Origin: Stentor roeselii | Lineage: Eukaryota; Ciliophora; Heterotrichea; Heterotrichida; Stentoridae | Reading direction: 5' to 3' | Assembly (NCBI GenBank): GCA_006503475.1 | Contig: RSEH01000379.1 | Span: 1 to 30,782 of the forward strand | Length of the DNA: 30,782 nt | Part shown: in pieces, positions 11,401-20,402 of the stretch | Layout of the letters: each line of letters begins with the position of its first letter | Numbering within the stretch: the stretch's first letter is position 1 | Program-made: the position numbers and the translations under genes | Notes under the pieces: model-generated | The model's input: only the letters and a program-made list of their open reading frames with translations | Databases searched by the model: none | What the model was told of the DNA's origin: nothing

Positions 11401-14400
11401 AAAGACTTGGGTGGGAACCTTTGTACCAATCTTGGAGAGCCCACAACCTGCCCAAGACCTTCTTCGAAGCCGAAGAACTCGAAGTCCACATGCTCATTGA
11501 CTGGATGGTCGAGCCTACTCTTCGCCAGGTCGAGACTAAAATGAAACTGATCGCGCCGATGATGAGACAAAATCTTGTCATGTCTCTTTTAAAGCTCTTC
11601 GCTGACTCACTCAAGTTCTTCAACGAGCAGACAGTCTTTGAAAGTATTGAAGAAAAGGAAAGGATAAAAATAATTGACTGTCTTTTTGTGTTTTGCATGG
11701 TCTGGTCAATAGGGGCAGCTGTTGTGTCAAATGATAGAAGAAGCTTCAACATCTGGCTGAGAAGACTCATCGGCATGGACGTCGCTGAAATAAAAAATAA
11801 AGGAAAAAAGATCCAGCCAGTGATTCCTGAAAGTGGCTCTTATTATGACTATATTTTTTTGGTTGATCAGAAAAATTGGAAACATTGGACAGAAGCAGAA
11901 ATCACTGATATTAATGCGGAAATACCTGCGAAAATCCTGCCGAATGAAATCATTGTGGCCACTGTTGACACTGTGAGATATACTTACCTGCTGGAAAAAA
12001 TGATCCTTGCAAATATTCCTCATTTGTTCTGTGGAGGGACTGGGACTGGAAAGACTGTTTACGTGAAAGACGTGATTCTTAACAAACTTAATCAAAATAA
12101 GTTTATCAATGCAGAAGTTGGCTTCAGTGCACAGACAACTGCTAACCAGGTCCAAGATACCATTGATGGAAAAGTCGACTGTCGACGTGGTCGAGGCCTT
12201 TTCGGACCCCCTCCTGAGAAGATCTGTGTTATTTTCATTGACGATTTGAACATGCCTGAAAAAGAATCCTACGGCGCTCAACCTCCCATTGAAATCCTTC
12301 GACAACTGCTGGACCAGGGCGGGTGGTATGATCGAAAAGACAACTCATTCAAAAAAATCATTGAAACTCGCTTCGTGTCAGCAATGGGACCACCAGGAGG
12401 AGGGCGAACTTTCATCACTCCTCGTTTTCAAAGACATCTCTCAATGATTTCATTGGCGGACTTCGAAGACGACACCTTGCTGAGGATCTTCAGCAGTATC
12501 TTGCATTGGTTCTTCACTAACTTCAAGTTCAGTGAAAATGTGACGAAGGTGGAAAATAAAATAGTCCAGGCAACTAGAGACATTTACAAGACTGCCATGG
12601 AAAAACTACTGCCGACACCTTTAAAGTCACATTATACCTTCAACTTGAGAGACTTCTCAAAAGTCATTCTTGGGATTTGCATGTCGGACTCACATACTGT
12701 TACTGAAACTGATGAAGTCATTCGACTTTGGGTTCATGAAATTTTAAGAGTCTTCGGAGATCGGCTTATTGATGATAATGACAGACTTTGGCTGTTAAAT
12801 CATGTCAGGGAAAGCACGAAAAGGATCTTTGGGGTTAATTTTGACAATGTTTTTAACAGACTTGACATTGATAAAAATGGAAAAGTTGAAACTCTTGATG
12901 AAATCAGAGGACTCATGTTTGGAAACTTGATGAGTCCTCCTGGAGCTTTGAAAAGATATGAAGAGATGAAGGATTACAACCATTTGTTGAAAAATTGTGA
13001 AAGTGCTTTAGAGATTTATAATGCCTCGTCTTCTAAACCTATGGATTTGGTACTTTTTTCTTTTGCTATTGAACATCTTTGCAGAGTTTCAAGAATTCTG
13101 AATCAACCTGGAGGACATGCTTTGTTGGTTGGAGTTGGAGGATCTGGAAGGCAAAGTTTAACGAGACTTGCTGCGAGTATTGCTGAGTTCGAACTGTTTC
13201 AGATTGAGTTGACCAAAAATTATGGGAAAAATGAATGGAGAGAAGACTTGAAAAAATTCATTCGAAGGGCTGGGGTTGGAGATCCTACTGTCTTTTTGTT
13301 TACGGATTCTCATATCAAGGATAAAAGTTTCTTGGAGGATATCAATACTTTGCTTAATACTGGAGAAGTACCTAATCTTTTTGAACCTGAAGAAAAAATT
13401 GAAGTTTGTGAATTGGTTAGAGGTGCTGCCAAGTCAGAAGGCAAAGCACCAGACGGTACACTAGCCCAACTCTACACATTCTTCGTATCAAGATGTAAAA
13501 AGATGTTACACATAGTCCTCTGCTTCTCTCCAATAGGAGAAGCATTCAGAACCCGACTGCGAATGTTCCCATCATTAGTAAACTGCACAACAATAGATTG
13601 GTTTTCAGAGTGGCCACAAGACGCTCTTCTTTCCGTGGCTCAAAAGTTTTTGAACCCGATAGAAATGGCAGCAGAGGTCAAGCTTCAATGCGTTGAGATG
13701 TGCCAAGTCTTCCATCGTTCCACAATAGCCTGGTCAAATAAAATGCTGATGGAACTTCGAAGACATTACTACGTGACTCCAACGAGCTACTTAGAAATGA
13801 TCACGACTTTCAAAGTCCTTCTTGATGAAAGAAGAAAAGCTGTAGCGACTGAAAAACAGAAATTCGAAATCGGAAACGATAAACTCATCACTACTGAAAA
13901 TTCTGTTGAAGGAATGAGAGCCAACTTAACTGACCTTCAACCAAAACTCATTGCTGCTCAAGCTGAAACTGACAAAAAAATCGTCATCGTCGATGCGAAT
14001 AAAAAGGAAGCTGAAATCATGGAAGCTGCTGTCAAGGAAGAAGAACTTATTGCAAGAGAAGCTGCTGGAAAGGCCCAAGCGATTAAAAGTGAATGTGACT
14101 ATTCACTTTCTCTTTGTTTACCTATTCTCCAAGAAGCTATTGACGCCCTCAACGTGTTGAATAAAGACGATATTTCAAAAATCAAGAAAAGTGCAAACCC
14201 GCCTCAGATGGTTAAAGATGTCATGGAAGCCATTTGCATTTTATTCGATGTTGACCCTCCTAAAAAGCAAAATCCTGATACTATGAAAATGGAACCTCAA
14301 TGGTGGGAAGCTTCACAAAAACTAATGAGCAAAGGAGACTTTTTAAAAGAACTTCTGGCATTTAAAAAAGAAGATATCACTGAAAAACAAGTGAAAAATC

Positions 14401-17400
14401 TTCAAAAGTTTGTGACTAATCCTGACTTTAACCCGGAAAATATGAGAACTAAAATTTCTAGTGCTGCTGCTGGACTTTGCTCTTGGGTTTGTGCTATGGA
14501 AAAGTTTTATCATGTTAATCTTGAAGTCGTTCCTAAGCAAAAAGCGCAACAGGCTGCTGAAGAAGAGTATAACAAGTATATGAAAAATTTAGAGGTTAAA
14601 GAATCTGAACTTAAAGTTGTTCAGGATAAAGTTGCTGCACTTCAGAGTGATTTGGACCAGACTCTAGCGAAAAAGGATAAACTTGAGCATGATGTTGATG
14701 ATTGTAAAAGAAAACTTGTTCGTGCCCAGCAACTCATAGAAAGTTTAGGAGGTGAAAAAGTTGCCTGGAAGGAATACGCAGAGCGTTTAGGAATCGAATA
14801 CATCAACCTAACCGGAGACGTATTAATCTCCTCAGGCATGATAGCATATTCAGGTCCATTCACCGCTTACTACCGAGCCCAAATTGCAGTAGAATGGAGC
14901 AAAGACTGCCTAGATCGTAAAATTCCAGGAAGCTCTGAATTTTCCTTGCAAGCCACTTTAGGAGACCCAGTAAAAATCAGACAATGGAACATCGACGGAC
15001 TACCCCGAGACTCCTTTTCAATAGAAAACGGAATCATTATCTCCAAAGCCAGAAGATGGCCTCTGATGATCGACCCGGAGTCACAAGCAAACAAATGGAT
15101 AAAAAAAATGGAAGGAAAAGAAAACACTTTACTCGTCATTAAACTCAGCGACGACAACTTTTTAAGACACTTGGAAAACAAAATCACCTTCGGACACCCG
15201 GTTCTTCTGGAAAACGTCGGAGAAGAACTCGACCCCAGTCTTGAGCCGCTTTTGTTGAAACAAATAGTAAAGAATATCTTGCGACTTGGAGAAAGCAACG
15301 TGGAATACAACAAGGAATTTCGATTTTACATCACGACAAGACTGAGAAATCCGCATTACATGCCAGAACTCAGCACAAAAGTCACTTTGCTTAACTTTAT
15401 GATCACTCCTGAAGGACTTGCTGATCAACTCCTGGTCACTGTTGTCGCTGAAGAACAACCTGAACTAGCTAGAACAAAAGAACACCTAATTGTCCAAACA
15501 GCTGAAAACCAGAAAAAACAAAAAAACATTCAAGACAAGATCTTGAATATCATGAGTGCATCTTCTGGAAATATTTTAGAAGATGATGAAGCGATTCAAG
15601 TCCTGAGTCAATCAAAAGTCGTCTCAAATCAAATCGAAGTTGAACAGGCGAACGCGAAAGTAACAGAAGAAAAGATAGACAAGACTCGTCTGGAATACAA
15701 ACCATTCTCAGACTGCATGAGTCTTTTATTTTTCTGCATCACAGAACTAGGAAACATCGACCCAATGTACCAATACTCTCTAGACTTCTTCAACAACCTC
15801 TTCGTCAGGTCCATCCGTGAAAGCGAGCCTTCTGACGTGCTTGAAACTCGTCTAAGCAACTTAAAAAAGCACTTCACTCGAAGTCTTTACAACAACATCT
15901 GCAGGTCATTATTCGAGAAAGACCGCCTGCTCTTTGCTTTCAATCTTACTTTGAAGTTCATGGAATACGACAAAGTTCTTGACACTAAAGCTCTTCGCTT
16001 CTTGATGACTGGAGGAATTGGACTTGATGAGAAACTTCCTGAAAAACCTGCTGAGTCTTGGCTCCTTGATAAGACTTGGGCTGAGTTCTGCAGATTAAGT
16101 GATTTGGAAAGGTTTGCAGGGTTTATTGATGACTTTCGATCGAGAATTGCAAGCTGGAAAGGCGTTTTTGAACATCCTAAGATTTATGAATGTGAACTTC
16201 CTGGAAAGTGGCAGACGTATTTGTCACAGTTTGAGAAACTCTTGATTTATAGGTGCTTGAGACCTGACTCTGTTGTTGTTGCTATTACGGAATTCGTGGC
16301 TAATCATTTGGGACGGGAATTCACTCAGAATGTACCGCTGAAGATGAAAGATATTTATAAGGATTCAAGTCGAAATGCCCCGCTTATCTTTATTTTGAGT
16401 CCTGGATCTGACCCTTTTAGAACTTTAAAAACTTTTTCAGATAGTAAAAGGAAAAATTTAATTAGCAAGTCTTTGGGACAGGGACAGGGCAAGTCGGCTG
16501 AGGAAAGTATTAATGTGGCTCTTGAAACTGGAGATTGGGTGCTACTCATGAACTGTCACTTGGCCGATTCCTGGATGCCCCGTTTGGAATACATCGTTCA
16601 AAACATCGCAGCAGACAGCAAAGGTCCAGGTCGAGACTTCCGTCTATGGTTAACAAGTTACCCATCTCCAAAGTTCCCCGTAACCCTTCTGCAAAACGGA
16701 ATGAAAATGACAAACGAGCCTCCAAAAGGTTTAAAAGCAAATCTATACGGCAGCTACAACAAAGACTTCATAGCCGACCAGCATTTTTTCAACTCATGCA
16801 AAAAAGAGCTAGAATGGAAAAAGCTTTTATACGGTCTCTGCTTTTTCAACGCAGTAATCCAAGAGCGGCGACTTTACGGCGCGTTAGGTTGGAACATTCC
16901 TTACGAGTTCTCAGAGAGTGACCTAAGAATAAGTGTGCAACAACTTCAGCTTCTTCTAAATCAATACGAAAAAGTGCCTTTCGACGCTTTGATGTACTTG
17001 ACAGGTGAATGCAACTTCGGAGGGCGAGTAACAGACGACAAAGACCGTCGACTGATCATCACACTTCTGGGCGACTACTACAACGAGAAGATTTTTAAAG
17101 ACGATTACAGATTTGCCGGAATCCAGGAGTTTTTCGTGCCTCCAACAGGCGAGTACCAAGACTACATCACACAAATCGAGGGCCTTCCTAACTTCTTCCC
17201 CCCTGGGATCTTCGGGTTCCATTCAAACGCGGATATCACTAAAAACCAAAACGAAGCAAATTCAATGTTCAACTCTTTGCTCCTCACTCAGTCCTCAGGT
17301 GGTGGAGGAGGAGGAAGCGTGAGTATTGAAAGCATCGTCACGAAAATCGCTGAAGGCATCTTGGCTGACCCTCCAGAGATCTTCAACGAAGAAGAAGCCC

Positions 17401-18158
17401 AAAGAAAGTACCCTCCTTCTTACAATGAAAGCATGAACACAGTACTTACTCAAGAAATCATCCGTTTCAATAACTTGACTAGAACTGTTCAGTCCTCGCT
17501 TCAGGACCTGCTGAAAGCCATTCGAGGAATGATCCCGATGTCAGGCGCGATTGAGTTGACCTTGCGAATGCTCTTTGACGGAAAAGTCCCGAAGGCCTGG
17601 GCAGACGTTTCTTATCCTTCACTCAAGCCTTTAGGGTCGTATATAAGCGACTTGAAGCAACGTCTCGACTTTTTCAAGAAGTGGCTGATGAACGGTTCTC
17701 CAGTGATTTATGAGATTTCTCGATTTTTCTTCACCCAGAGCTTTTTGACGGGTGCTCTGCAGAACTACGCCAGGAAATACACGATTCCCATCGATGAAGT
17801 CCAGTGCAACTTCGAAATCGTCTCGATGGATAACCCGGAGAAGCCGGAAGATGGAGTTTTAATCAAAGGCATGTTTTTAGAAGGTGCTAGATGGAGCAAG
17901 AAAAAAGGAGTCTTAGAAGAATCTCGACCTAAACGACTTTTCACTGACTGCCCCATGATCTGGATTAAGCCTGCTGTGGAAATGATAGAGTTCAAGCATT
18001 ACAACTGCCCGCTGTACAAGACAAGTGTCAGAAAAGGAGAACTGAGCACCACTGGACATTCAACAAACTTCGTCATGTTCATTCGACTCGCCACTGAAAA
18101 AGACCCAAGCCACTGGGTAAAGCGAGGAGTCGCACTTTTGACCCAACTCGACGATTAA
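5451..18158 (+). CDS. Axonemal dynein heavy chain with N-terminal CCDC81-type HU domains
   Basis: This 4235-residue motor protein belongs to the monomeric inner-arm group (DNAH3/7/12-like) and would drive ciliary beating. The six-AAA ring is recognisable. Walker A motifs are GPAGTGKT (AAA1, about 1557), GLPFSGKT (AAA2, about 1837), GGTGTGKT (AAA3, about 2195) and GVGGSGRQS (AAA4, about 2561, degenerate). The AAA1 Walker B region reads CFDEFNRI. An EF-hand (DIDKNGKVETLDE, about 2473) lies between AAA3 and AAA4, as in DNAH7 relatives. The stalk coiled coils and microtubule-binding tip span about 2790-3105. The C-terminus ends RGVALLTQLDD, typical of the family. The unusual part is residues about 35-172. 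They read as two HU/IHF-like units of CCDC81 type (FVKWLLGQFDLGRAVNCPGF, and VELDLGMLGKFSGFNKAVKF), followed by a poorly conserved linker to about 370. The frame is intact throughout, with no intron, and the stop is TAA. Confidence 0.95.
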   Translation: MEDHVVQLSLEKIFALCVDRNLRGEQNSMFTVISQNTYSQCFEAFVKWLLGQFDLGRAVNCPGFGVLGYNPALDNPKAICVSLEDIFLQKYSLSFKFDERECPFPFNPGPSIKINFVGIAKTGNIEKSIVITAINGFFDMIGCLLNENLRVELDLGMLGKFSGFNKAVKFSPISKTRTAYLFGKSTVRSLMETGRSIHDKLPPIEQSFVLQDLEGKSPAGEKNKSFAYYRPQATDSKNMSIDMLSAGLNPHARISNYSSIAGDPEKMINTKYKKPQLASTRFPPVLSIFSRTLAAPVTFNKQYISPSVRIASNYNPSSKCLIIDPESRSIKFIEIDTGITLAANTNPLIPQVPTLQSNSITASGEDSRSLNYDYISKRYGHYIENEISTEVIAPIRQYWIHNILDLVPAEWHFIQKEQVELMLDEMLNEINKDYYSALRKSILDYVLKDPDQLKRLGFEYNPQPPVDYGSKPYSGLEPTEEWQTNVMMARMLMSDNLCICSPATLMLRQLWIEYETLLLIDLPQKYETLTIEEFVERQTARMAQIQTLLSNDWTQSAAGIIMEEIKEMEKDQSNTLCQAASTLMSNQLRQLITDSLKAFDQFFKEFDLKDPPHPTDMIENIPKVWPVAFLKVELASQDGKIIFSSDIKAITKKLKQIVKKIAEKSEKIYRPDQKISNDKNHYLWIVNKEDELVVAVSANVKRISSKNLDVAFESLEVYKKYSHILTDRAIIERFVSGERKRQEYSDLIEKYSNLEAEIRKTCPLHIRLNMVEVDCSDINKFLCKECDDIVNLLCVSIRNKNLERASSLYKKFEDINAFFQNHATSEQVLVEHENFKDRCRDVTIPQYFDEYRDIKDWIKLLYDLPFKIEDELIPLKSCNFWVKRIISYIQDIEVRLQGEKDTLITQLKEKRKNFGEEINVIDHEINKLRNASEKSLYREYCDQIAILKQRLEEAEEKMKEINTKEELLGWQATEFGKLEEAQKTIKNYDELWKLVSLSKEKIDSWIGTLVRELDPDEIERQGRLMQNQARSLYYRLKEKAPKPAEVAQLTLSDSEKFMRNIPIMKIVSTRGLEERHFEKINKILGKPSGTFKIDDTSVFKHLQNLELESHINEIDEIAQSASREFSNYKMLEKMEKDWEPMKFELKEWGETKTYILLGAAVEIIQTLLDEQILTTQTMKGSPYAVVYLNRINKWDEWLNLAHDVIEVWIKVQALWIGLEPVFASADIQKQLAKESAIFKDADNNWHKVMDATFKDTAVTSVTRIDNLLQTLRHCHERLEIVQKELNNYLEKKRLFFPRFFFLSNEELLSILKETRDPTKVQPHLKKCFEGIKSLKFDDEHKISAMISQEGEIVEIIRIIDPANAEGAVERWLIEVEECMLKSTREIIVKALNDYPKRERRDWVCNHKGQAVLCAGMTFWTRGAEEKLINSGRKGLAEYGQECTKILNDVVTLVRGDISELVRCTLKALIVLDVHNRDVIVDLAKKGIDDKNDFGWLAQLRYYWENDNSCIRIINAQLPYGYEYLGNSERLVITPLTDRCYRTLCGALDLYYGGAPEGPAGTGKTETVKDLAKALARMCVVFNCSDGLDFEAMGKFFKGLAATGGWSCFDEFNRIDPEVLSVVAQQLLTIQNAIKEDKTEFVFEGTLLPIKKTCNCFITMNPGYAGRSELPDNLKALFRTVAMMVPDYALIAENVLYSYGFHDARPLAQKIVATYKLCSEQLSSQKHYDYGMRAVKSVLTAAGNLKRRYPNENESIIMLRSINDVNLAKFLSQDLPLFEGIASDLFPGVKLPEPDYAHLLNALQNQVQLMNLQFPAYFQLKVIQLYEMVNVRHGLMIVGLPFSGKTSALKLLANALTELAHKQLMNENEVLVYTLNPKSITMKQLYGAYDEVSKDWQDGVLAAGYKEFAKNESNQRKWLHFDGPVDAIWIENMNTVLDDNKKLCLTSGEIIAMSNNMNLIFEPMDLAVASPATVSRCGMVYIEPERLGWEPLYQSWRAHNLPKTFFEAEELEVHMLIDWMVEPTLRQVETKMKLIAPMMRQNLVMSLLKLFADSLKFFNEQTVFESIEEKERIKIIDCLFVFCMVWSIGAAVVSNDRRSFNIWLRRLIGMDVAEIKNKGKKIQPVIPESGSYYDYIFLVDQKNWKHWTEAEITDINAEIPAKILPNEIIVATVDTVRYTYLLEKMILANIPHLFCGGTGTGKTVYVKDVILNKLNQNKFINAEVGFSAQTTANQVQDTIDGKVDCRRGRGLFGPPPEKICVIFIDDLNMPEKESYGAQPPIEILRQLLDQGGWYDRKDNSFKKIIETRFVSAMGPPGGGRTFITPRFQRHLSMISLADFEDDTLLRIFSSILHWFFTNFKFSENVTKVENKIVQATRDIYKTAMEKLLPTPLKSHYTFNLRDFSKVILGICMSDSHTVTETDEVIRLWVHEILRVFGDRLIDDNDRLWLLNHVRESTKRIFGVNFDNVFNRLDIDKNGKVETLDEIRGLMFGNLMSPPGALKRYEEMKDYNHLLKNCESALEIYNASSSKPMDLVLFSFAIEHLCRVSRILNQPGGHALLVGVGGSGRQSLTRLAASIAEFELFQIELTKNYGKNEWREDLKKFIRRAGVGDPTVFLFTDSHIKDKSFLEDINTLLNTGEVPNLFEPEEKIEVCELVRGAAKSEGKAPDGTLAQLYTFFVSRCKKMLHIVLCFSPIGEAFRTRLRMFPSLVNCTTIDWFSEWPQDALLSVAQKFLNPIEMAAEVKLQCVEMCQVFHRSTIAWSNKMLMELRRHYYVTPTSYLEMITTFKVLLDERRKAVATEKQKFEIGNDKLITTENSVEGMRANLTDLQPKLIAAQAETDKKIVIVDANKKEAEIMEAAVKEEELIAREAAGKAQAIKSECDYSLSLCLPILQEAIDALNVLNKDDISKIKKSANPPQMVKDVMEAICILFDVDPPKKQNPDTMKMEPQWWEASQKLMSKGDFLKELLAFKKEDITEKQVKNLQKFVTNPDFNPENMRTKISSAAAGLCSWVCAMEKFYHVNLEVVPKQKAQQAAEEEYNKYMKNLEVKESELKVVQDKVAALQSDLDQTLAKKDKLEHDVDDCKRKLVRAQQLIESLGGEKVAWKEYAERLGIEYINLTGDVLISSGMIAYSGPFTAYYRAQIAVEWSKDCLDRKIPGSSEFSLQATLGDPVKIRQWNIDGLPRDSFSIENGIIISKARRWPLMIDPESQANKWIKKMEGKENTLLVIKLSDDNFLRHLENKITFGHPVLLENVGEELDPSLEPLLLKQIVKNILRLGESNVEYNKEFRFYITTRLRNPHYMPELSTKVTLLNFMITPEGLADQLLVTVVAEEQPELARTKEHLIVQTAENQKKQKNIQDKILNIMSASSGNILEDDEAIQVLSQSKVVSNQIEVEQANAKVTEEKIDKTRLEYKPFSDCMSLLFFCITELGNIDPMYQYSLDFFNNLFVRSIRESEPSDVLETRLSNLKKHFTRSLYNNICRSLFEKDRLLFAFNLTLKFMEYDKVLDTKALRFLMTGGIGLDEKLPEKPAESWLLDKTWAEFCRLSDLERFAGFIDDFRSRIASWKGVFEHPKIYECELPGKWQTYLSQFEKLLIYRCLRPDSVVVAITEFVANHLGREFTQNVPLKMKDIYKDSSRNAPLIFILSPGSDPFRTLKTFSDSKRKNLISKSLGQGQGKSAEESINVALETGDWVLLMNCHLADSWMPRLEYIVQNIAADSKGPGRDFRLWLTSYPSPKFPVTLLQNGMKMTNEPPKGLKANLYGSYNKDFIADQHFFNSCKKELEWKKLLYGLCFFNAVIQERRLYGALGWNIPYEFSESDLRISVQQLQLLLNQYEKVPFDALMYLTGECNFGGRVTDDKDRRLIITLLGDYYNEKIFKDDYRFAGIQEFFVPPTGEYQDYITQIEGLPNFFPPGIFGFHSNADITKNQNEANSMFNSLLLTQSSGGGGGGSVSIESIVTKIAEGILADPPEIFNEEEAQRKYPPSYNESMNTVLTQEIIRFNNLTRTVQSSLQDLLKAIRGMIPMSGAIELTLRMLFDGKVPKAWADVSYPSLKPLGSYISDLKQRLDFFKKWLMNGSPVIYEISRFFFTQSFLTGALQNYARKYTIPIDEVQCNFEIVSMDNPEKPEDGVLIKGMFLEGARWSKKKGVLEESRPKRLFTDCPMIWIKPAVEMIEFKHYNCPLYKTSVRKGELSTTGHSTNFVMFIRLATEKDPSHWVKRGVALLTQLDD

Positions 18159-18174
18159 CTATTAATACTTTAAT
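18159..18174 (+). other. 16-nt gap between two tandem genes
   Basis: Only 16 bases, CTATTAATACTTTAAT, separate the TAA of the dynein gene from the ATG of the next gene on the same strand. This leaves no room for a separate 3' UTR plus promoter. The downstream promoter must therefore lie inside the dynein coding end, or the two genes share a transcript, or the real start of the second gene is further in. Confidence 0.7.
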
Positions 18175-20253
18175 ATGAAAAGAACTGAATGGAACAAACA
18201 ACCCACTCCACTCGGCACTCCTCAGTTCAGCGTCACTAAAGGCTCTTCTTTCACAACTTCAAATGAAAACCATCACTCAGAAAGTCTAGTTCCGGCCAAT
18301 GAAAAGTCGTTTAAAATGATTTCAAAACCCGCTGAACGCAAATCAGAAACTTTGATGGAAATCCTCAGACTTCGAAATGCTTTTGAAGAAACTGTCAACA
18401 AAATTAAAAAAAACTACCTTCAGAAAGAAAGACAGGTTTTTCAGCTCATCCAAAATGAAGATGAACTCAAAGTTCTCATCGCCACTCGACCTGCTATTCT
18501 TGAAGTCAGGTCTCAAGTCGTTCCAAACTCGCAGGGCAAGACTCAAGGACGCTTCATCGACGACTACCGCACTGGCTTCAGACCTGTCCAGGCAGAAGTC
18601 CTCAAAAGGACCTTGCAAGAAGAAAATGAAAACAAAAGGAAAGAACTCGTTGTTGACTTGGAAAACTTCTTAAATGCTAAAACTGAAAGTTGTAGAAAGC
18701 TTGTTGAAGACTACTGGACTAATCGCATTGAAGACTTGGAAGATAAGTTAATGCAACTTGAGGAATGGCCTGAAGACCATGAAAAAAATGTGGATGTTGA
18801 AGAGATTCGTGAAGAGTTGGAAGAAAAGTACAGAAAAGAACTTGATCGTCGAAGATCTCAACGAAAAGTCCCGGTTTTGAGTAAAAAGGAAAGAGAAGCT
18901 TTGATTTTGAAGCTTGAAGCTGAAATCGAAATTCAACAAATCAACGAATTGGAAAATGAAAAAAAATCATGGGGACAGGAAGAAGTTAAAAAGGTAAAAA
19001 AAATGTGTGAAGAGAAGTGGAGAGAAGAACAGGATCTTATCGTTCAGAAAAAGGAAAAAGACCTGAAAAAACAAGCTGAACGAGAAACTCGTGATGTTCT
19101 CAACAACCTTTCTAAGGACTTCGAAGAAGTTTCTTCAGAAAACATCAAAAAAATCTCAGAAAGTCTAAAAAATCAACAAAATCAAATCGAGGACCTGCTT
19201 CAAGAAGAGGCTTATCAAGAGCTCATCAACGAAGCCCAAGAAAACTACAGAGAACAATCCTTAGAAAAGGTAAAAACTCTTCTAGAAAAAGACCTAAAGA
19301 AAAACCTATCACAACGCATTGAAATGGAGGTAAAAATCCGTTTAGAAGACTCAATTTACTCAGAACTAAACGAAAACTTCGAAGAAAACCACGAAATATT
19401 CCGTAAAAAGATAGAACAAGAGCAAGCGGCAAAGTTACTCGACCTTGAATACCAATGCGAGGTGAACCGAGGTGCGAATTTACAATCAACAATCGATAAA
19501 AAGTTCTCAAAAACAGAAAAAGAGCTAAAAATCAACTTTTTCAAAAAACTCGACAAACTCAAATCCGACCTTCGCAAAGAATACGAAGAAATTTACATCG
19601 GGCAGATAAAAAAAATCAGGACTTTACTCATTCAAGAAAAAAGCGAAGCTGCCCGGATCAAGTCTCAAATAAACGTTTACGTCAGTAAGACTTCAAATGA
19701 AAAAGCAGCTCAGATCAAATCGCTTCAAGACCAGGAAGACCTTTACGGACGTAGGGTCAGAGACCTGAGTATTAGACAACAACTGGAAATTGAACACTCT
19801 GCATTCAAAGCCACTCCTGAAAACTCTAAAAGTCCTTTAAGGAAGTCGAATACCAACTGTTCGGCTTCACCTTTGATACCTGATAGTGAAGTTTCGAGAA
19901 CTATCCCGAAACCTTTACCTCCTCCGACCTTGGTAAGTTTTAATGATGAAAGCAGGAAAAAAGAACAGTCACCTGAGAGAAGACTTCTTAAAGTTTATGA
20001 TACTAAAGAAATCGCGAATTCACTTATCATGAAAAATTATGAAGAAGCTCATAAACAGGCCTGGCTCACTTTAAAGGAAACAGAAGAACCTTTGAAAATA
20101 GATAATCCTCGACCCAAGTCGACTTATGCGGAAATAAGTGAAATGCTCAGTTCTGGAAAAACTCTGAAGATAAGAGAAGAACCGAAAAGGCACAGCTTGT
20201 ATAACGAATTATTGAAAAAGAAATATGGAGTTATTGAACCTAGAACTAAATAA
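18175..20253 (+). CDS. Coiled-coil protein, family unknown
   Basis: This 692-residue protein has no enzyme motif. Residues 1-55 are polar and probably disordered. From about 60 to 560 it is rich in Glu, Lys, Arg and Gln, with long stretches that should form coiled coil. The last 130 residues are again disordered, with proline-rich pieces (PKPLPPPTLVSF) and a basic tail. I cannot place it in a named family. The gene follows the dynein heavy chain by 16 nt on the same strand, which makes a ciliary or cytoskeletal role a reasonable guess but no more. The start chosen is the first ATG. The next in-frame one (in KMISKP, residue 48) would give a longer gap to the dynein gene and cannot be excluded. 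It stops with TAA and has no intron. Confidence 0.85.
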   Translation: MKRTEWNKQPTPLGTPQFSVTKGSSFTTSNENHHSESLVPANEKSFKMISKPAERKSETLMEILRLRNAFEETVNKIKKNYLQKERQVFQLIQNEDELKVLIATRPAILEVRSQVVPNSQGKTQGRFIDDYRTGFRPVQAEVLKRTLQEENENKRKELVVDLENFLNAKTESCRKLVEDYWTNRIEDLEDKLMQLEEWPEDHEKNVDVEEIREELEEKYRKELDRRRSQRKVPVLSKKEREALILKLEAEIEIQQINELENEKKSWGQEEVKKVKKMCEEKWREEQDLIVQKKEKDLKKQAERETRDVLNNLSKDFEEVSSENIKKISESLKNQQNQIEDLLQEEAYQELINEAQENYREQSLEKVKTLLEKDLKKNLSQRIEMEVKIRLEDSIYSELNENFEENHEIFRKKIEQEQAAKLLDLEYQCEVNRGANLQSTIDKKFSKTEKELKINFFKKLDKLKSDLRKEYEEIYIGQIKKIRTLLIQEKSEAARIKSQINVYVSKTSNEKAAQIKSLQDQEDLYGRRVRDLSIRQQLEIEHSAFKATPENSKSPLRKSNTNCSASPLIPDSEVSRTIPKPLPPPTLVSFNDESRKKEQSPERRLLKVYDTKEIANSLIMKNYEEAHKQAWLTLKETEEPLKIDNPRPKSTYAEISEMLSSGKTLKIREEPKRHSLYNELLKKKYGVIEPRTK

Positions 20254-20402
20254 TAATGTTTTTGAGGTTAGGGTAAAAAGAGTATCCAACGATTAAAAGT
20301 GATTTATTAAGAAACTAAAAAAGATTCAAGAATTTGTTTTACCGAAATGGCATTACACGATTATAATTTTGATCCAATCAAAAAATCACCAGATTTACAT
20401 AA

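Noticed and set aside
17299-17319. Gly-rich run (SGGGGGGS) in the dynein C-terminal region as a possible repeat expansion
   Set aside because: Short Gly-rich linkers occur at this place in many dynein heavy chains.
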